A stretch of 58,372 nt of DNA, taken from contig JAFDGC010000003.1 of the NCBI GenBank assembly GCA_019309485.1, positions 70,851 to 129,222 of the forward strand, written 5' to 3'. Origin of the DNA: Deltaproteobacteria bacterium. Lineage in GTDB: Bacteria > Desulfobacterota > Desulfobacteria > Desulfobacterales > UBA2156. This document shows, piece by piece, positions 45,380-53,791 of the stretch. Position 1 is the first letter of the stretch. Each line of letters begins with the position of its first letter. A model generated the notes under the pieces. That model saw only the letters and a program-made list of their open reading frames with translations, ran no database searches and had not been told where the DNA came from. Made by a program: the position numbers and the translations under genes.

Positions 45380-46048
45380 CTATTTTCGCTCCGTGTTTTT
45401 CCGGGACACGCCGACTCCATGGATCATGAGTTCCACCAGCGGGTCGGCCATGGCCGCCAGGTCGTATTCAATCCTGGAATGGAGCCAGGTGTTGATCACC
45501 TCGTCCACGGCCCCCACCATGAACCGTTTAACCAGTCCCAGATAGAGATCCTTGCGGATGCTTCCCTCTTCCTGGCCCTGTTCGATGATTTCGGAAAGCA
45601 GATCCAGGTACATCTTCGACATTTCCCGGATCTGTTCTTCCGCGGGGCGGTTGATCTGGTGCGTCTCCTGCTGATAGACCACCGCCATGTTCCGGTCATC
45701 CTGGAACGCCTTCAGGTGCAGCCGTATCAGTTGCCGCAGCTTTCCTTCGGCGTGTGCTCCCCCCTGTACCGCCTTTCTGAAACTCTCGAAAACCTGCTTG
45801 GTCTTATCCCGGAAAAACTGGATCAGAATGTCATCTTTGTTTTTGAAATATAAATAAATGGTTCCATCGGCGACCCCGGCCTCCCGGGCGATTTGGGAAA
45901 CGGTGGATTGATAAAATCCTTGGTCCGCAAAGACCTTGATGGCTGCTTCCAGGATGCGATGGTATTTATCGTTTTTTCGCTTGCTGCCGGTAATGACGCA
46001 CCCCCTGTTTGCTTCGAAAGTATGGATTATGAATGAACGTTCATTCAT
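45380..46048 (-). CDS. TetR/AcrR family regulator of fatty-acid genes (FadR-like)
   Basis: This protein has up to 222 aa. Its N-terminal helix-turn-helix domain reads KYHRILEAAIKVFADQGFYQSTVSQIAREAGVADGTIYLYFKNKDDIL, followed by a ligand-binding domain as in FadR/YsiA-type regulators that sense acyl-CoA. The first in-frame ATG (46048) lies inside the putative operator, so the first 20 or so residues may not be translated. A better ribosome binding site (AGGGGG) precedes an ATT codon near residue 19, hence the start is uncertain. It probably represses its own operon with acd and the divergent block at 41574. Confidence 0.9.
   Translation of the reverse strand: MNERSFIIHTFEANRGCVITGSKRKNDKYHRILEAAIKVFADQGFYQSTVSQIAREAGVADGTIYLYFKNKDDILIQFFRDKTKQVFESFRKAVQGGAHAEGKLRQLIRLHLKAFQDDRNMAVVYQQETHQINRPAEEQIREMSKMYLDLLSEIIEQGQEEGSIRKDLYLGLVKRFMVGAVDEVINTWLHSRIEYDLAAMADPLVELMIHGVGVSRKNTERK
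46029..46048. promoter_or_regulatory. TetR-type operator in front of tetR-acd
   Basis: A perfect palindrome with core TGAATGAACGTTCATTCA (46030-46047), extended by one pair on each side. It overlaps the -10 of the tetR promoter, indicating autorepression. It is nearly identical to the site at 41576-41593. Confidence 0.85.
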
Positions 46049-46075
46049 TTATCAGCCCCTAAAGGACCCTGTCAA
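46047..46075 (-). promoter_or_regulatory. tetR-acd promoter
   Basis: On the minus strand TTGACA (46075-46070), 17 bases, ATAAAT (46052-46047). The geometry (TTTTTTTCTTGACA, -10, then palindrome) copies that of the promoter at 41593-41620. Confidence 0.65.
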
Positions 46076-46172
46076 GAAAAAATCGCGCGATTATGAAGGA
46101 TGGAACCGGAAAATCCGGGAAAAGGGCGGTGCGATCCGGAAAGAAAAATGAATTTGTCTTCAGTCGCTGAAA

Positions 46173-46218
46173 GGCTTCCGGGGGCGGGTGTCTTCGTTCG
46201 GAACGCTTCCCGGAAGCC
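46173..46218. other. Unassigned hairpin in the csp-tetR gap
   Basis: GGCTTCCGGG (46173-46182) and CCCGGAAGCC (46209-46218) form a 10-bp stem with a 26-base loop, with CTTTT after it on the plus strand. No plus-strand gene precedes it. It is the main structure in the 302-base region 46049-46350 besides the promoter and terminator. Confidence 0.45.
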
Positions 46219-46295
46219 CTTTTAAAGGGGACCGGAAGTGCACTTGAAACGGGTGGCGCGTACAGCGGCACCGCCTCTCAGGAAGGGCGGCGCCC

Positions 46296-46332
46296 CAAAA
46301 AAAGGCATCCGGCTTTTTCAAAACGGATGCCT
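46296..46332 (-). terminator. Terminator of the cold shock gene
   Basis: AGGCATCCG (46303-46311) and CGGATGCCT (46324-46332) form the stem. On the minus strand it is followed by seven T (complement of 46296-46302). Confidence 0.85.
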
Positions 46333-46350
46333 CTGAGAAATCGAAAAAGC

Positions 46351-46551
46351 TTAAATCTTTTTAACGTTTTTGGCCTCAGGCCCTCTTTCGCTTTGTTCCA
46401 CCTCGAAGCTCACCCGGTCTCCCTCGGCAAGGGTTTTAAAGCCGGGGGCATCGATGGAAGAATAGTGCACGAAAACATCCTGGCCATCTTCTTGATTAAT
46501 GAAGCCGTACCCTTTTCTGTCATTGAACCACTTCACAGTTCCTACCGCCAA
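46351..46551 (-). CDS. cspA: Cold shock domain protein
   Basis: This 66-aa single-stranded nucleic acid-binding protein opens [31 protein letters not shown], with RNP1 (KGYGFI) and RNP2 (DVFVHYS). The family alignment requires the TTG at 46551 as start, preceded by AAAGGAGGTC. A strong terminator follows. It is a lone gene. Confidence 0.95.
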   Translation of the reverse strand: MAVGTVKWFNDRKGYGFINQEDGQDVFVHYSSIDAPGFKTLAEGDRVSFEVEQSERGPEAKNVKKI

Positions 46552-47024
46552 AGCCCTGACCTCCTTTCAGACATTGCAAGTTGAACCCCACGTTGAGTCG
46601 CTACGCCGGCAAAGGAACTGCTCTTGATGCTCCTTTACACGAAGTCGACCTCATCGTTTGTGGCCCGCAACCCCGGCGGTTCAGAAAAAGAGATTTTTCA
46701 AAACGCCCTCGGGCCATTCCATCGCCAGGGACCTTATGCAACCCGTTTTCAAAGGTCAAGGGAAAAAATGATCATGGGCACTCAAGGCAAAGGGTTCCCG
46801 GGCGTTCTCCTTTTTTCCCTGCGCAACTGGCTTCTCATGACGCTTTACATATGCGGTGTCCCGGCGACGGCCCTGGTCCGCTTTTACTGCCCCACGGGGC
46901 ATCCTCGGAAATGCATTGAACAGATCACAACCGGATCCTTTCCTCGGAAAAACATCCGGTTTTTACGGTTGAAATCCCCCGTCCCATGGAGTATAGAGCC
47001 GGAAGAAAACCAAAAGGATGGATC
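46552..47024. other. 473-base region between csp and the Hpt gene
   Basis: It holds the csp leader on the minus side and, on the plus side, the promoter at 46969-46997. A long open frame crosses it on the plus strand but has no family-like content or ribosome binding site and runs out of frame through the Hpt gene, so I do not call it. Nothing else was recognised. Confidence 0.5.
46969..46997 (+). promoter_or_regulatory. Promoter of the Hpt / diguanylate cyclase operon
   Basis: TTGAAA (46969-46974), exactly 17 bases, TATAGA (46992-46997), with the Hpt ATG 28 bases after. AAAAGGATGGATC provides the ribosome binding site. Confidence 0.7.
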
Positions 47025-47342
47025 ATGGACTTTCAGAAACTGGCGGATGATCTGGGGTTTGAACTGGAGGAGTTCAAGGAATTGGCGGCGCTTTTCGTGG
47101 ACACCGCTTTGGCAGACGCGGACAAGGCCCTTTCGGCCGTACAGGAAAACGACGCGGAAACGGCGTCACGGGCCGTGCATTCTATCAAGGGGGCTTCCGG
47201 GAATCTGGGTTTCATGGATATTCACGAATCCGCCAAAAGATTGGAAGCCGAAGCCAGGGCCAAGCGCCTCGAAGCGATAAAAGCGCCGCTGCACCGGCTC
47301 AAAGAACAAATCCAACACATCGCGGCGGCCTTGAATCCGTGA
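47025..47342 (+). CDS. Histidine phosphotransfer (Hpt) domain protein
   Basis: This 105-aa four-helix protein has the phosphoacceptor His in the motif AVHSIKGASGNLGF (His near residue 56). It should relay phosphoryl groups between an unseen hybrid kinase and a receiver. Its stop overlaps the next start (GTGA), coupling it to the REC-GGDEF protein, which is therefore its likely partner. Confidence 0.9.
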   Translation: MDFQKLADDLGFELEEFKELAALFVDTALADADKALSAVQENDAETASRAVHSIKGASGNLGFMDIHESAKRLEAEARAKRLEAIKAPLHRLKEQIQHIAAALNP

Positions 47343-48358
47343 GACCACCATCGCCACGGGAAGAGGACCCCGGCTTGCGCGATCTCAACGGGGATGCCAT
47401 GGGGGTTCCGATGCAACAAAACATCCCGGCCGGTGATTTTCCCATACTCCTCGTGGAAGACAATCCGGTCTCCCGGAGAGTCCTCGAGAAAAGCCTTGCC
47501 AAGGCCGGGTACGACGTCACCGCCGTGGAAAACGGGCAGGAAGCCTTGGGGGCCTTCCAAAGCCGCTTTTTCCCCATTGTCTTGAGCGACTGGCTCATGC
47601 CGGAAATGGACGGTCTTGAACTGTGCAAGGCCGTCCGGAAGATGTCACTTCCGGGATACATCTTTTTCGTTCTGCTCACGGCAAAAGATTCAAAGAACGA
47701 CATCATCCAAGGGCTCAATGCCGGCGCCGACGACTATCTCACCAAACCCGTTCTCCAGGCGGAGCTTATGGCGCGTATCCGCACCGGGGTGAGGATCCTG
47801 GAGCTGGAAAAATCCCTTAAAACCGCCGTCGAAAAGATCGAGGTCCTTTCCGTGACCGACCCGCTGACGGAGTGTTACAACCGCCGGTACCTGAATGAAC
47901 AGCTCCCCCAGGAAATCAAGCGGGCCCGGCGGTACCGCCGGGCCCTTTCCCTTATTTTGTGCGACATCGATCATTTCAAAAAGATCAACGACACTTACGG
48001 ACACGCCGCCGGCGATCTGGCCCTGAAAGCCATCGTCCGCCGACTCACCGCATCAATCCGGAAAGGGATCGACTGGATCTCCCGGATGGGCGGCGAAGAA
48101 TTCGTCCTGGTCCTCCCGGAAACCGAATTTCGCTTCGCCCTTAAAACCGCTGAACGGCTTCGTCAAAAGATCGCCTCCAAACCCGTGGATCTGGCCGACA
48201 CCCATTTGTTTGTGACGTTGAGTTTCGGGGTCACCGGCTTCAATGCGGACACCCTGAAAAAGGATATCTCCCCGGATAAAATGATCTCAAAGGCGGATCA
48301 TTACCTGTATGAAGCCAAAAAATCGGGAAGGAATCGCGTTTTGGGGGATGTCTTTTAA
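47339..48358 (+). CDS. Response regulator with GGDEF domain (diguanylate cyclase)
   Basis: This 339-aa protein starts at GTG 47339, overlapping the Hpt stop. The receiver domain (about residues 35-155) has LVEDN, the phosphoacceptor Asp in LSDWLMPEMDG and the Lys in YLTKP. A linker helix follows, then the GGDEF domain with DPLTECYNRRYL, DIDHFKKINDTYGH and the active-site GGEEF. The inhibitory I-site position reads KGID instead of RxxD, so product inhibition may be weak. It makes cyclic di-GMP, probably when phosphorylated through the coupled Hpt protein. Confidence 0.93.
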   Translation: MRPPSPREEDPGLRDLNGDAMGVPMQQNIPAGDFPILLVEDNPVSRRVLEKSLAKAGYDVTAVENGQEALGAFQSRFFPIVLSDWLMPEMDGLELCKAVRKMSLPGYIFFVLLTAKDSKNDIIQGLNAGADDYLTKPVLQAELMARIRTGVRILELEKSLKTAVEKIEVLSVTDPLTECYNRRYLNEQLPQEIKRARRYRRALSLILCDIDHFKKINDTYGHAAGDLALKAIVRRLTASIRKGIDWISRMGGEEFVLVLPETEFRFALKTAERLRQKIASKPVDLADTHLFVTLSFGVTGFNADTLKKDISPDKMISKADHYLYEAKKSGRNRVLGDVF

Positions 48359-48381
48359 CCGGAAGGAAAAGCAGTCGAAAA

Positions 48382-49350
48382 ATGGATGAATCCGTCACCA
48401 GGAATCCGGAAGATCAAAAAAAACGATTGAAAATCGGGGAATTTCTTCTTCTTTCCGGAATGATCAACCGGCAAACCCTGGACCATGCCTTAAAACTCCA
48501 GAAGACCCAAAAGAAAAAACTCGGCCAGATCCTCATGGAATTGGGTGTCATCGATGATGTGGTCATCGCCAAGGCCCTTTCTTACCAGCTGAAAATCTCC
48601 TGTGTCCGGTTAAAAAACGTCTTTATCTCCGAAAATGTCCTTTCTTTGGTCCCCGCCGCCGTGGCCCGTCAAAACTTATTGATTCCAACACAGGTCAAAG
48701 ACAAAAAGCTCGTGGTGGCCATGGCCAACCCCTTGGAGCAGTCCTTCATCGACAATCTCCGGAACCTCATAAAAATGCCTCTGAAAATCACGGTAGCCCC
48801 GGAACAGGAGGTTCGGGTGGCAATCGCAAAATACTACCCGGAATCGCCGTCGATACTGAGACCCAAAGGCCCTTGCGCCGCCAACGGAGAAATCCGGAAC
48901 CAACCGCGAGTGTCCGAGGCAGCCGCCGACAAAGCGGCGATTCGGGAGGGGACAAAAGAAAAAGGACTGAAAACGATCCTCGTGGTGGACGACAACGATA
49001 TCGTCCTGCAGACCATGGAGAAAATTCTTGCCGCCGAAGGGTACCACGTGGCAACCGCCCAGAACGGTGTGGAGGCCATGGCGTCCATCGCCCAAGGAAA
49101 GCCGGATCTGATCATCACCGACTACCTCATGCCTGAAATGGACGGGATAGCCTTGATTCAGCAACTCAAGTCAAAAACAGGCACCCGTTCAATTCCCATC
49201 CTCATGCTCACCGCCAAAGACGAAGTGGACACCGAGGTCAGCGTTTTCGAGGCGGGTGTCGATGACTACCTGGTGAAGCCCGTCAGCCGAAAACGCCTTC
49301 TGGCCAGGGTCAACCGGATCGTCCGGCGATTCGCCGGGGACGAATCCTAA
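48382..49350 (+). CDS. MshEN (GspE N-terminal) domain fused to a receiver domain
   Basis: In this 322-aa protein, residues 10-150 form a GspE N-terminal/MshEN domain with two tandem motifs (KIGEFLLLSGMINRQTLDHALKLQ and KLGQILMELGVIDDVVIAKALSYQ). These match the RLGxxLxxxG...LxxxLxxQ pattern that binds cyclic di-GMP. A linker follows, then a complete receiver domain (VVDDND, phosphoacceptor Asp in ITDYLMPEMDG, VKPVSRKRL). No ATPase is attached. It may combine c-di-GMP sensing with phosphorylation downstream of the adjacent cyclase. Output partner unknown. Confidence 0.88.
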   Translation: MDESVTRNPEDQKKRLKIGEFLLLSGMINRQTLDHALKLQKTQKKKLGQILMELGVIDDVVIAKALSYQLKISCVRLKNVFISENVLSLVPAAVARQNLLIPTQVKDKKLVVAMANPLEQSFIDNLRNLIKMPLKITVAPEQEVRVAIAKYYPESPSILRPKGPCAANGEIRNQPRVSEAAADKAAIREGTKEKGLKTILVVDDNDIVLQTMEKILAAEGYHVATAQNGVEAMASIAQGKPDLIITDYLMPEMDGIALIQQLKSKTGTRSIPILMLTAKDEVDTEVSVFEAGVDDYLVKPVSRKRLLARVNRIVRRFAGDES

Positions 49351-49371
49351 CGCACCGGCCGGAACACGTCT

Positions 49372-49809
49372 TCAGGTGCATTTCACAACCCGAATGATCT
49401 TGGGACGATAGGATTCCGTCCGGCCCATCCGGTTTCCCTTGATCCGGATAAAGACAAAGGAGAGGCCCAGGAACAAAAATGCCGTGAGAACGGATAAAAA
49501 CGCGGGGTTGAGTCCGAAGATACCGGCGGCTTCCTCTCCGAGGAAGCCGCCGGCGATCATGCAGAGGATGGGTAATACGTAAAGCAGGAAGGACGCCTTG
49601 ACCAGAGACGCCGTCTCGAATCCCATCACCACCCGGTCACCGATCCGCGCACCCACGGTATTGAGGGCATCCACTTCCATTTCTTTCCCGCCGCCGATGG
49701 CATGGCAGGAAGTCCTTGCCGAGCAGGATTCGCAGGCGCCTGTCTTCTGCGTTTTGACCCGGGCCGTTTCTCCCCGGATATCGATGACGATCCCTTCTTC
49801 CGTGGTCAA
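49372..49809 (-). CDS. rseC: RseC/MucC-like positive regulator of redox/sigma-E (SoxR-reducing family)
   Basis: This 145-aa protein has an N-terminal Cys-rich cytoplasmic part (GACESCSARTSCHA) and two membrane helices (SFLLYVLPILCMIAGGFLG and FLSVLTAFLFLGLSFVFI). The family is often linked with Rnf-type electron transport, matching its neighbour with an RnfB domain. Start TTG 49809 is supported by AAAGGAATGG upstream. It lies 45 bases after the RnfB-GltD gene. Confidence 0.85.
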   Translation of the reverse strand: MTTEEGIVIDIRGETARVKTQKTGACESCSARTSCHAIGGGKEMEVDALNTVGARIGDRVVMGFETASLVKASFLLYVLPILCMIAGGFLGEEAAGIFGLNPAFLSVLTAFLFLGLSFVFIRIKGNRMGRTESYRPKIIRVVKCT

Positions 49810-49854
49810 AACGCCATTCCTTTGGTGCGGATGATCAACGGTTCGGCGGCCGTA

Positions 49855-51936
49855 TCAGGACCGCACGGCGACCGCCCTTTCCTCGGAAAGCGCGTCATCC
49901 CGGCGGTAGCAGATCAAGCCGCACTGGAGGCATCGCCGGGCCTCTTCCGAGGCCGTTTCCGGGGTAAAACCCTTTTCAATTTCCACGCTTTGATCCAGTT
50001 CCCGGGAGTCGGCAAGGGGCATGATCCGGCGGGGGTCGGATGCCACGTTTTCCACGTGATCCACGTCCTGGATATCGGCGTCCGGCGTCAAAACGTTTTC
50101 CGGAAGTGCGGGCCCGATGCCGTACATCATTTGATGCACCGAGGCCGCCAGCCGGCGTCCCGCCCCGATGGCCCGGATGGCGGCGCTGAAATCGGTCACT
50201 GGATCCCCCGGGGCCAGCATCCCCACCTGGCCCTTAAAAACCGGCGGCTTATAGGGCAAAATCCCTTCCCATGCCGTTTCATTGGATGGGGTTGATCCGT
50301 CGCCGTCTTCCGTGGACCCGGGGAAACGTTTCGTCAGAATCAATTCGGGGGTTCTTCCGGCGGCGATGATCAACGTCCGGGCTTCACGCCTCTCCACCAA
50401 ACCATCCGCAAGACGGGTGGTTTCCACCTCCACCAGGCGGTCCCCTTCCCCGGAGATCCGGCTCACGGCGGTGCCGAAGATCACTGCCACGCCCCTTTCT
50501 TGAGCAGCCTCCAGGTCCCCGGGGGCAACCCGAACCTCCTCCTGAGGTTCTCGGAAAACCACGGTGACGCTTTCCGCTCCTTGCTCCCGGCACATCTTTC
50601 CCGCTTCCAGGGCCAATCCGCCCCCGCCCGCAATGATCACGTCGGATCGACACGCTTCTTTCAGGCGGTCATCGTCGGCAAACTTTAAAAAATCGACCAG
50701 GAGCAGGACCCCTGGAAGAGCCTGCTCGAGCTTGATTTCTCCCTGCCGCGCCAGACGACTGTCCCATCCCCCCGACGCCACCAGGACGGCATCGAATCCG
50801 GTCTCGAACAGGGATGCCACTGAAATGTCTTTTCCCAGGGTCTTCCGGGTCTCGATGGCCACGCCCATTTCCCGGACACCATCGATGTCCCAGTCCAGGA
50901 TTTCCTGAGGGAGCCTGTAAGCGGCGATGGCGGTCCTCAGCAACCCGCCCGGCGCTTCGGCGGCCTCGTACACCGTGGGCAAATGCCCCAGACGGGCGGA
51001 AAAAAAGGCCGCGGAAAGCCCCGCCACGCCGCCGCCGACCACGGCGATCCGGCGCCCCGTATCCGGGGCCTTAAAGGGGAGAATCCGCCGGCCGCGCTCC
51101 CGTTCCGTATCCCCCGCGTATCGTTTGATGAAATTGATGGCCACCGCTTCATCCACGAAATTCCGGCGGCACTCCGTTTCACAGGGCCGGGGACAGATCC
51201 GGCCGATCACCGAGGGGAAGGGGTTGCGTTCCTTGATGACTTGGACGGCCCTTTCCGGGTTCCCGTTGGCCACCTGGAGGATATACTCCCGGATATCGAT
51301 CCCCGCCGGACACGCCCGCTGGCAGGGGGTGGTGCATTCCTCGGTGGTGTATTCCTTCAGGATCCGTCGGGTGACGGAAGAAAGGGTGATGATGTGCTTG
51401 GGGCAGACCCGCTCGCAGGTGCCGCACCCCGTGCACCGCACTTCATCCACCACGGGGAGTCCGTCGGGGCCCATGGTAATGGCGTCGAAAGGGCAGGACC
51501 TTGCGCAGGTGCCGAGCCCCACGCACCCGATACGGCAAACCTTCATTCCTCCCCCGTGCAAAACTGCCGCGCGACAGTCGGCCACACCGGCATAGACGAA
51601 CTTAAGGTCGGCCTCGTCGATGCCGTAATAGCATCCCGGCCGGGCGATATCCGGTTCCTTGGCCTCGATGCTCACGCCCATGATCCGGGCGATGGCCTCG
51701 GCCACCTCGGCCCCGGCCGCGACGCAGGAATTGGGGGCCGCCCGCCCCATGACGATGGCCTCCGCGTTGGCGCTGCACCCGGGCAGGCCGCATCCTCCGC
51801 AGTTGGCACCGGGGAGTGCTTCCTCCACGGCCAGGATCTTGGGATCCACATACACGTAAAAGATCTTGGACGCCACCGCGAGGCCGCATCCCACCACGAG
51901 TCCCAGACCGCCCATCATGACCAATGCTTCAACCAT
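49855..51936 (-). CDS. RnfB-like ferredoxin domain fused to a GltD/NfnB-type FAD-NAD(P) oxidoreductase
   Basis: In this 693-aa fusion, residues 1-190 are RnfB-like. They have an N-terminal membrane helix, the NCGGCGLPGC cluster (Cys46, 49, 54, 71), then two [4Fe-4S] motifs CRIGCVGLGTCARSCP and CTGCGTCERVCP. From about 200 comes the glutamate synthase small-chain-like part: CTTPCQRACPAGIDI, CPRPCETECRR, FAD motif VVGGGVAG (299-306), a second nucleotide motif IIAGGGGLALEAG, and a C-terminal CLQCGLICYRRDD. It follows nuoE and nuoF, so it probably exchanges electrons between NAD(P)H and ferredoxin or a quinone. No rnfACDGE genes are visible. Confidence 0.9.
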   Translation of the reverse strand: MVEALVMMGGLGLVVGCGLAVASKIFYVYVDPKILAVEEALPGANCGGCGLPGCSANAEAIVMGRAAPNSCVAAGAEVAEAIARIMGVSIEAKEPDIARPGCYYGIDEADLKFVYAGVADCRAAVLHGGGMKVCRIGCVGLGTCARSCPFDAITMGPDGLPVVDEVRCTGCGTCERVCPKHIITLSSVTRRILKEYTTEECTTPCQRACPAGIDIREYILQVANGNPERAVQVIKERNPFPSVIGRICPRPCETECRRNFVDEAVAINFIKRYAGDTERERGRRILPFKAPDTGRRIAVVGGGVAGLSAAFFSARLGHLPTVYEAAEAPGGLLRTAIAAYRLPQEILDWDIDGVREMGVAIETRKTLGKDISVASLFETGFDAVLVASGGWDSRLARQGEIKLEQALPGVLLLVDFLKFADDDRLKEACRSDVIIAGGGGLALEAGKMCREQGAESVTVVFREPQEEVRVAPGDLEAAQERGVAVIFGTAVSRISGEGDRLVEVETTRLADGLVERREARTLIIAAGRTPELILTKRFPGSTEDGDGSTPSNETAWEGILPYKPPVFKGQVGMLAPGDPVTDFSAAIRAIGAGRRLAASVHQMMYGIGPALPENVLTPDADIQDVDHVENVASDPRRIMPLADSRELDQSVEIEKGFTPETASEEARRCLQCGLICYRRDDALSEERAVAVRS

Positions 51937-51965
51937 TTTCCTATCCCGACAGTTTTACGATTCCG

Positions 51966-53753
51966 TTAAAAAATGGCGTCATACCGGCACTTTTCAAAGC
52001 ACGTCATACACTTGATACACTTTTCCTTATCGATGAACGCCGGCTCTTTTTTCTTCCAGGTGATGGCTTCCGCCGGACAGTTTTTAAAACAAAGCCCGCA
52101 TTGGGCGCATAACGCCGGGTCCACTTCGAATTTGAGCAGCGCCACGCACCGCTTGGCCGGACACCGTTTTTCGTGAATATGGGCATAATACTCGTCCTTG
52201 AAGTAGCGGAGGGTGGACAATACCGGGTTGGGCCCGGTCTGTCCCAGCCCGCACAGCGACGCGTTCCGGATCACCTCCGAAAGGGACTCCAGGGTTTCGA
52301 TGTCCCCGGCTTCGCCGTGTCCTTCGCAGATGCGCTCCAAGATCTCAAGAATTCTTCGGGTGCCTTCCCGGCAAGGGGTGCATTTTCCGCAGGACTCATC
52401 CTGGATAAAATCCATGAAAAACCGGGCCATGTCCACCATGCAGGTATTTTCGTCCATGACGATGACGCCTCCCGACCCCATGATGGCCCCGACTTTGGCG
52501 ATCTCCTCGTAATCCACGGGGGTGTCCAGGTATTGTTCCGGAACGCATCCGCCCGAGGGCCCCCCCAGCTGCACCGCCTTGAACCGCTTCTTCTTGGGGA
52601 TCCCGCCGCCAATATCGAAGATCAGGGTCCTCAGTGTGGTGCCCATGGGCACCTCCACCAGGCCGATGTTGTTGACATCCCCGGATATGGCGAACACCTT
52701 GGTTCCCTTACTGGTCTCCGTCCCCACCGCCGCGTACCAACTCCCGCCGTTGGCGATGATCTGGGGGACATTGGCGAAGGTTTCCACATTGTTTAAAATC
52801 GTGGGTTTTTCCCATAATCCCTTGTGGGCCGGAAAGGGGGGTCTGGGCCGGGGCATCCCCCGCTTCCCCTCGATGGACCGCATGAGGGCCGTCTCTTCCC
52901 CGCAGACGAAAGCGCCGGCACCCTGATAGATCTCCACGTCGAAGTCAAATCCCGAATCGAGGATGTTTTTCCCCAACAGGCCGTAGGCTTTGGCTTGCTC
53001 GATGGCGATCCCCAGCCGCCGGACAGCCAGCGGATATTCGGTGCGGCAGTAGATGTACCCCTGGTGGGAATCGATGGCCCTGGCTGCGATCACCATCCCT
53101 TCGAGAACGGCGTGGGGGTCCGCTTCCAGGATGCTCCGATCCATGAACGCCCCCGGGTCCCCTTCATCGGCATTGCACAGCACATATTTCACGGTGCCCG
53201 GGCTCTTTTTCGCGAATTCCCATTTCAGACCCGTGGGGAACCCCGCCCCTCCGCGGCCCCGCAGTCCCGAAGTCTTCACCTCTGCGATAATGTCTTCGGA
53301 GGTCATTTCCTTAAGAGCCTTGGCCGCCGCGAGATACCCGCCCCGGCCGATGTATTCGTCGATCTTTTCCGGATCGATGAGCCCCTTATTCCGCATGACC
53401 CAGAACATCTGGTTGGCGAAAAAGGGAATATCTTTCATATGGGGGATGATCTTCTTGCCGACGGGGTCCTTATACAGGCGTCTTTCGAGGAGATTCCCCT
53501 TGAGAAGATGTCCTTCCACCAATTCGGGGATGTCGTCTACCGCCAGCTTTTGGTAAAAAATCCCTTCGGGCAGGACCAGCATGACCGGACCCATGGCGCA
53601 GAATCCGTTGCACCCCGTTTCCACCACACGGATCTCTTCCGAAAGTCCCTGCCGGTCAATCTCTTCGATCAGGGCGTCCTTTATGGCCAGGCTTCCCGTG
53701 GAATGACATCCGGTGCCGCCGCACAGCATCAACTCGGTCCTGATTCGCTTCAT
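51966..53753 (-). CDS. nuoF: NuoF/HydB-like NADH dehydrogenase subunit
   Basis: This 595-aa flavoprotein has an N-terminal thioredoxin-like [2Fe-2S] domain (CGGTGCHSTGS ... VETGCNGFCAMGP). The FMN/NADH domain follows (GRGGAGFPTGLKWEFAKK, CNADEGDPGAFMDRSILEADPH), then SLBB, the N3-type cluster ESCGKCTPCREGT and a C-terminal 2x[4Fe-4S] ferredoxin (CAQCGLCFKNCP, CIKCMTCFEKCRYD). This layout matches HydB of bifurcating hydrogenases and NAD-linked formate dehydrogenase partners rather than respiratory NuoF. No hydrogenase or formate dehydrogenase subunit is next to it. Confidence 0.93.
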   Translation of the reverse strand: MKRIRTELMLCGGTGCHSTGSLAIKDALIEEIDRQGLSEEIRVVETGCNGFCAMGPVMLVLPEGIFYQKLAVDDIPELVEGHLLKGNLLERRLYKDPVGKKIIPHMKDIPFFANQMFWVMRNKGLIDPEKIDEYIGRGGYLAAAKALKEMTSEDIIAEVKTSGLRGRGGAGFPTGLKWEFAKKSPGTVKYVLCNADEGDPGAFMDRSILEADPHAVLEGMVIAARAIDSHQGYIYCRTEYPLAVRRLGIAIEQAKAYGLLGKNILDSGFDFDVEIYQGAGAFVCGEETALMRSIEGKRGMPRPRPPFPAHKGLWEKPTILNNVETFANVPQIIANGGSWYAAVGTETSKGTKVFAISGDVNNIGLVEVPMGTTLRTLIFDIGGGIPKKKRFKAVQLGGPSGGCVPEQYLDTPVDYEEIAKVGAIMGSGGVIVMDENTCMVDMARFFMDFIQDESCGKCTPCREGTRRILEILERICEGHGEAGDIETLESLSEVIRNASLCGLGQTGPNPVLSTLRYFKDEYYAHIHEKRCPAKRCVALLKFEVDPALCAQCGLCFKNCPAEAITWKKKEPAFIDKEKCIKCMTCFEKCRYDAIF

Positions 53754-53791
53754 TCAAAACCCCCGCGTTCGTTTCACCGCCGCTTTCGAAT

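Noticed and set aside
46624-47280. A 218-codon plus-strand frame upstream of and overlapping the Hpt gene
   Set aside because: Low-complexity translation, no ribosome binding site, and it overlaps the well-supported Hpt gene in another frame. A promoter for Hpt lies inside it.
49855-51936. Canonical rnf operon
   Set aside because: Only an RnfB-like domain is present, fused to a GltD-like part; RnfA, C, D, E and G genes are absent from the window.
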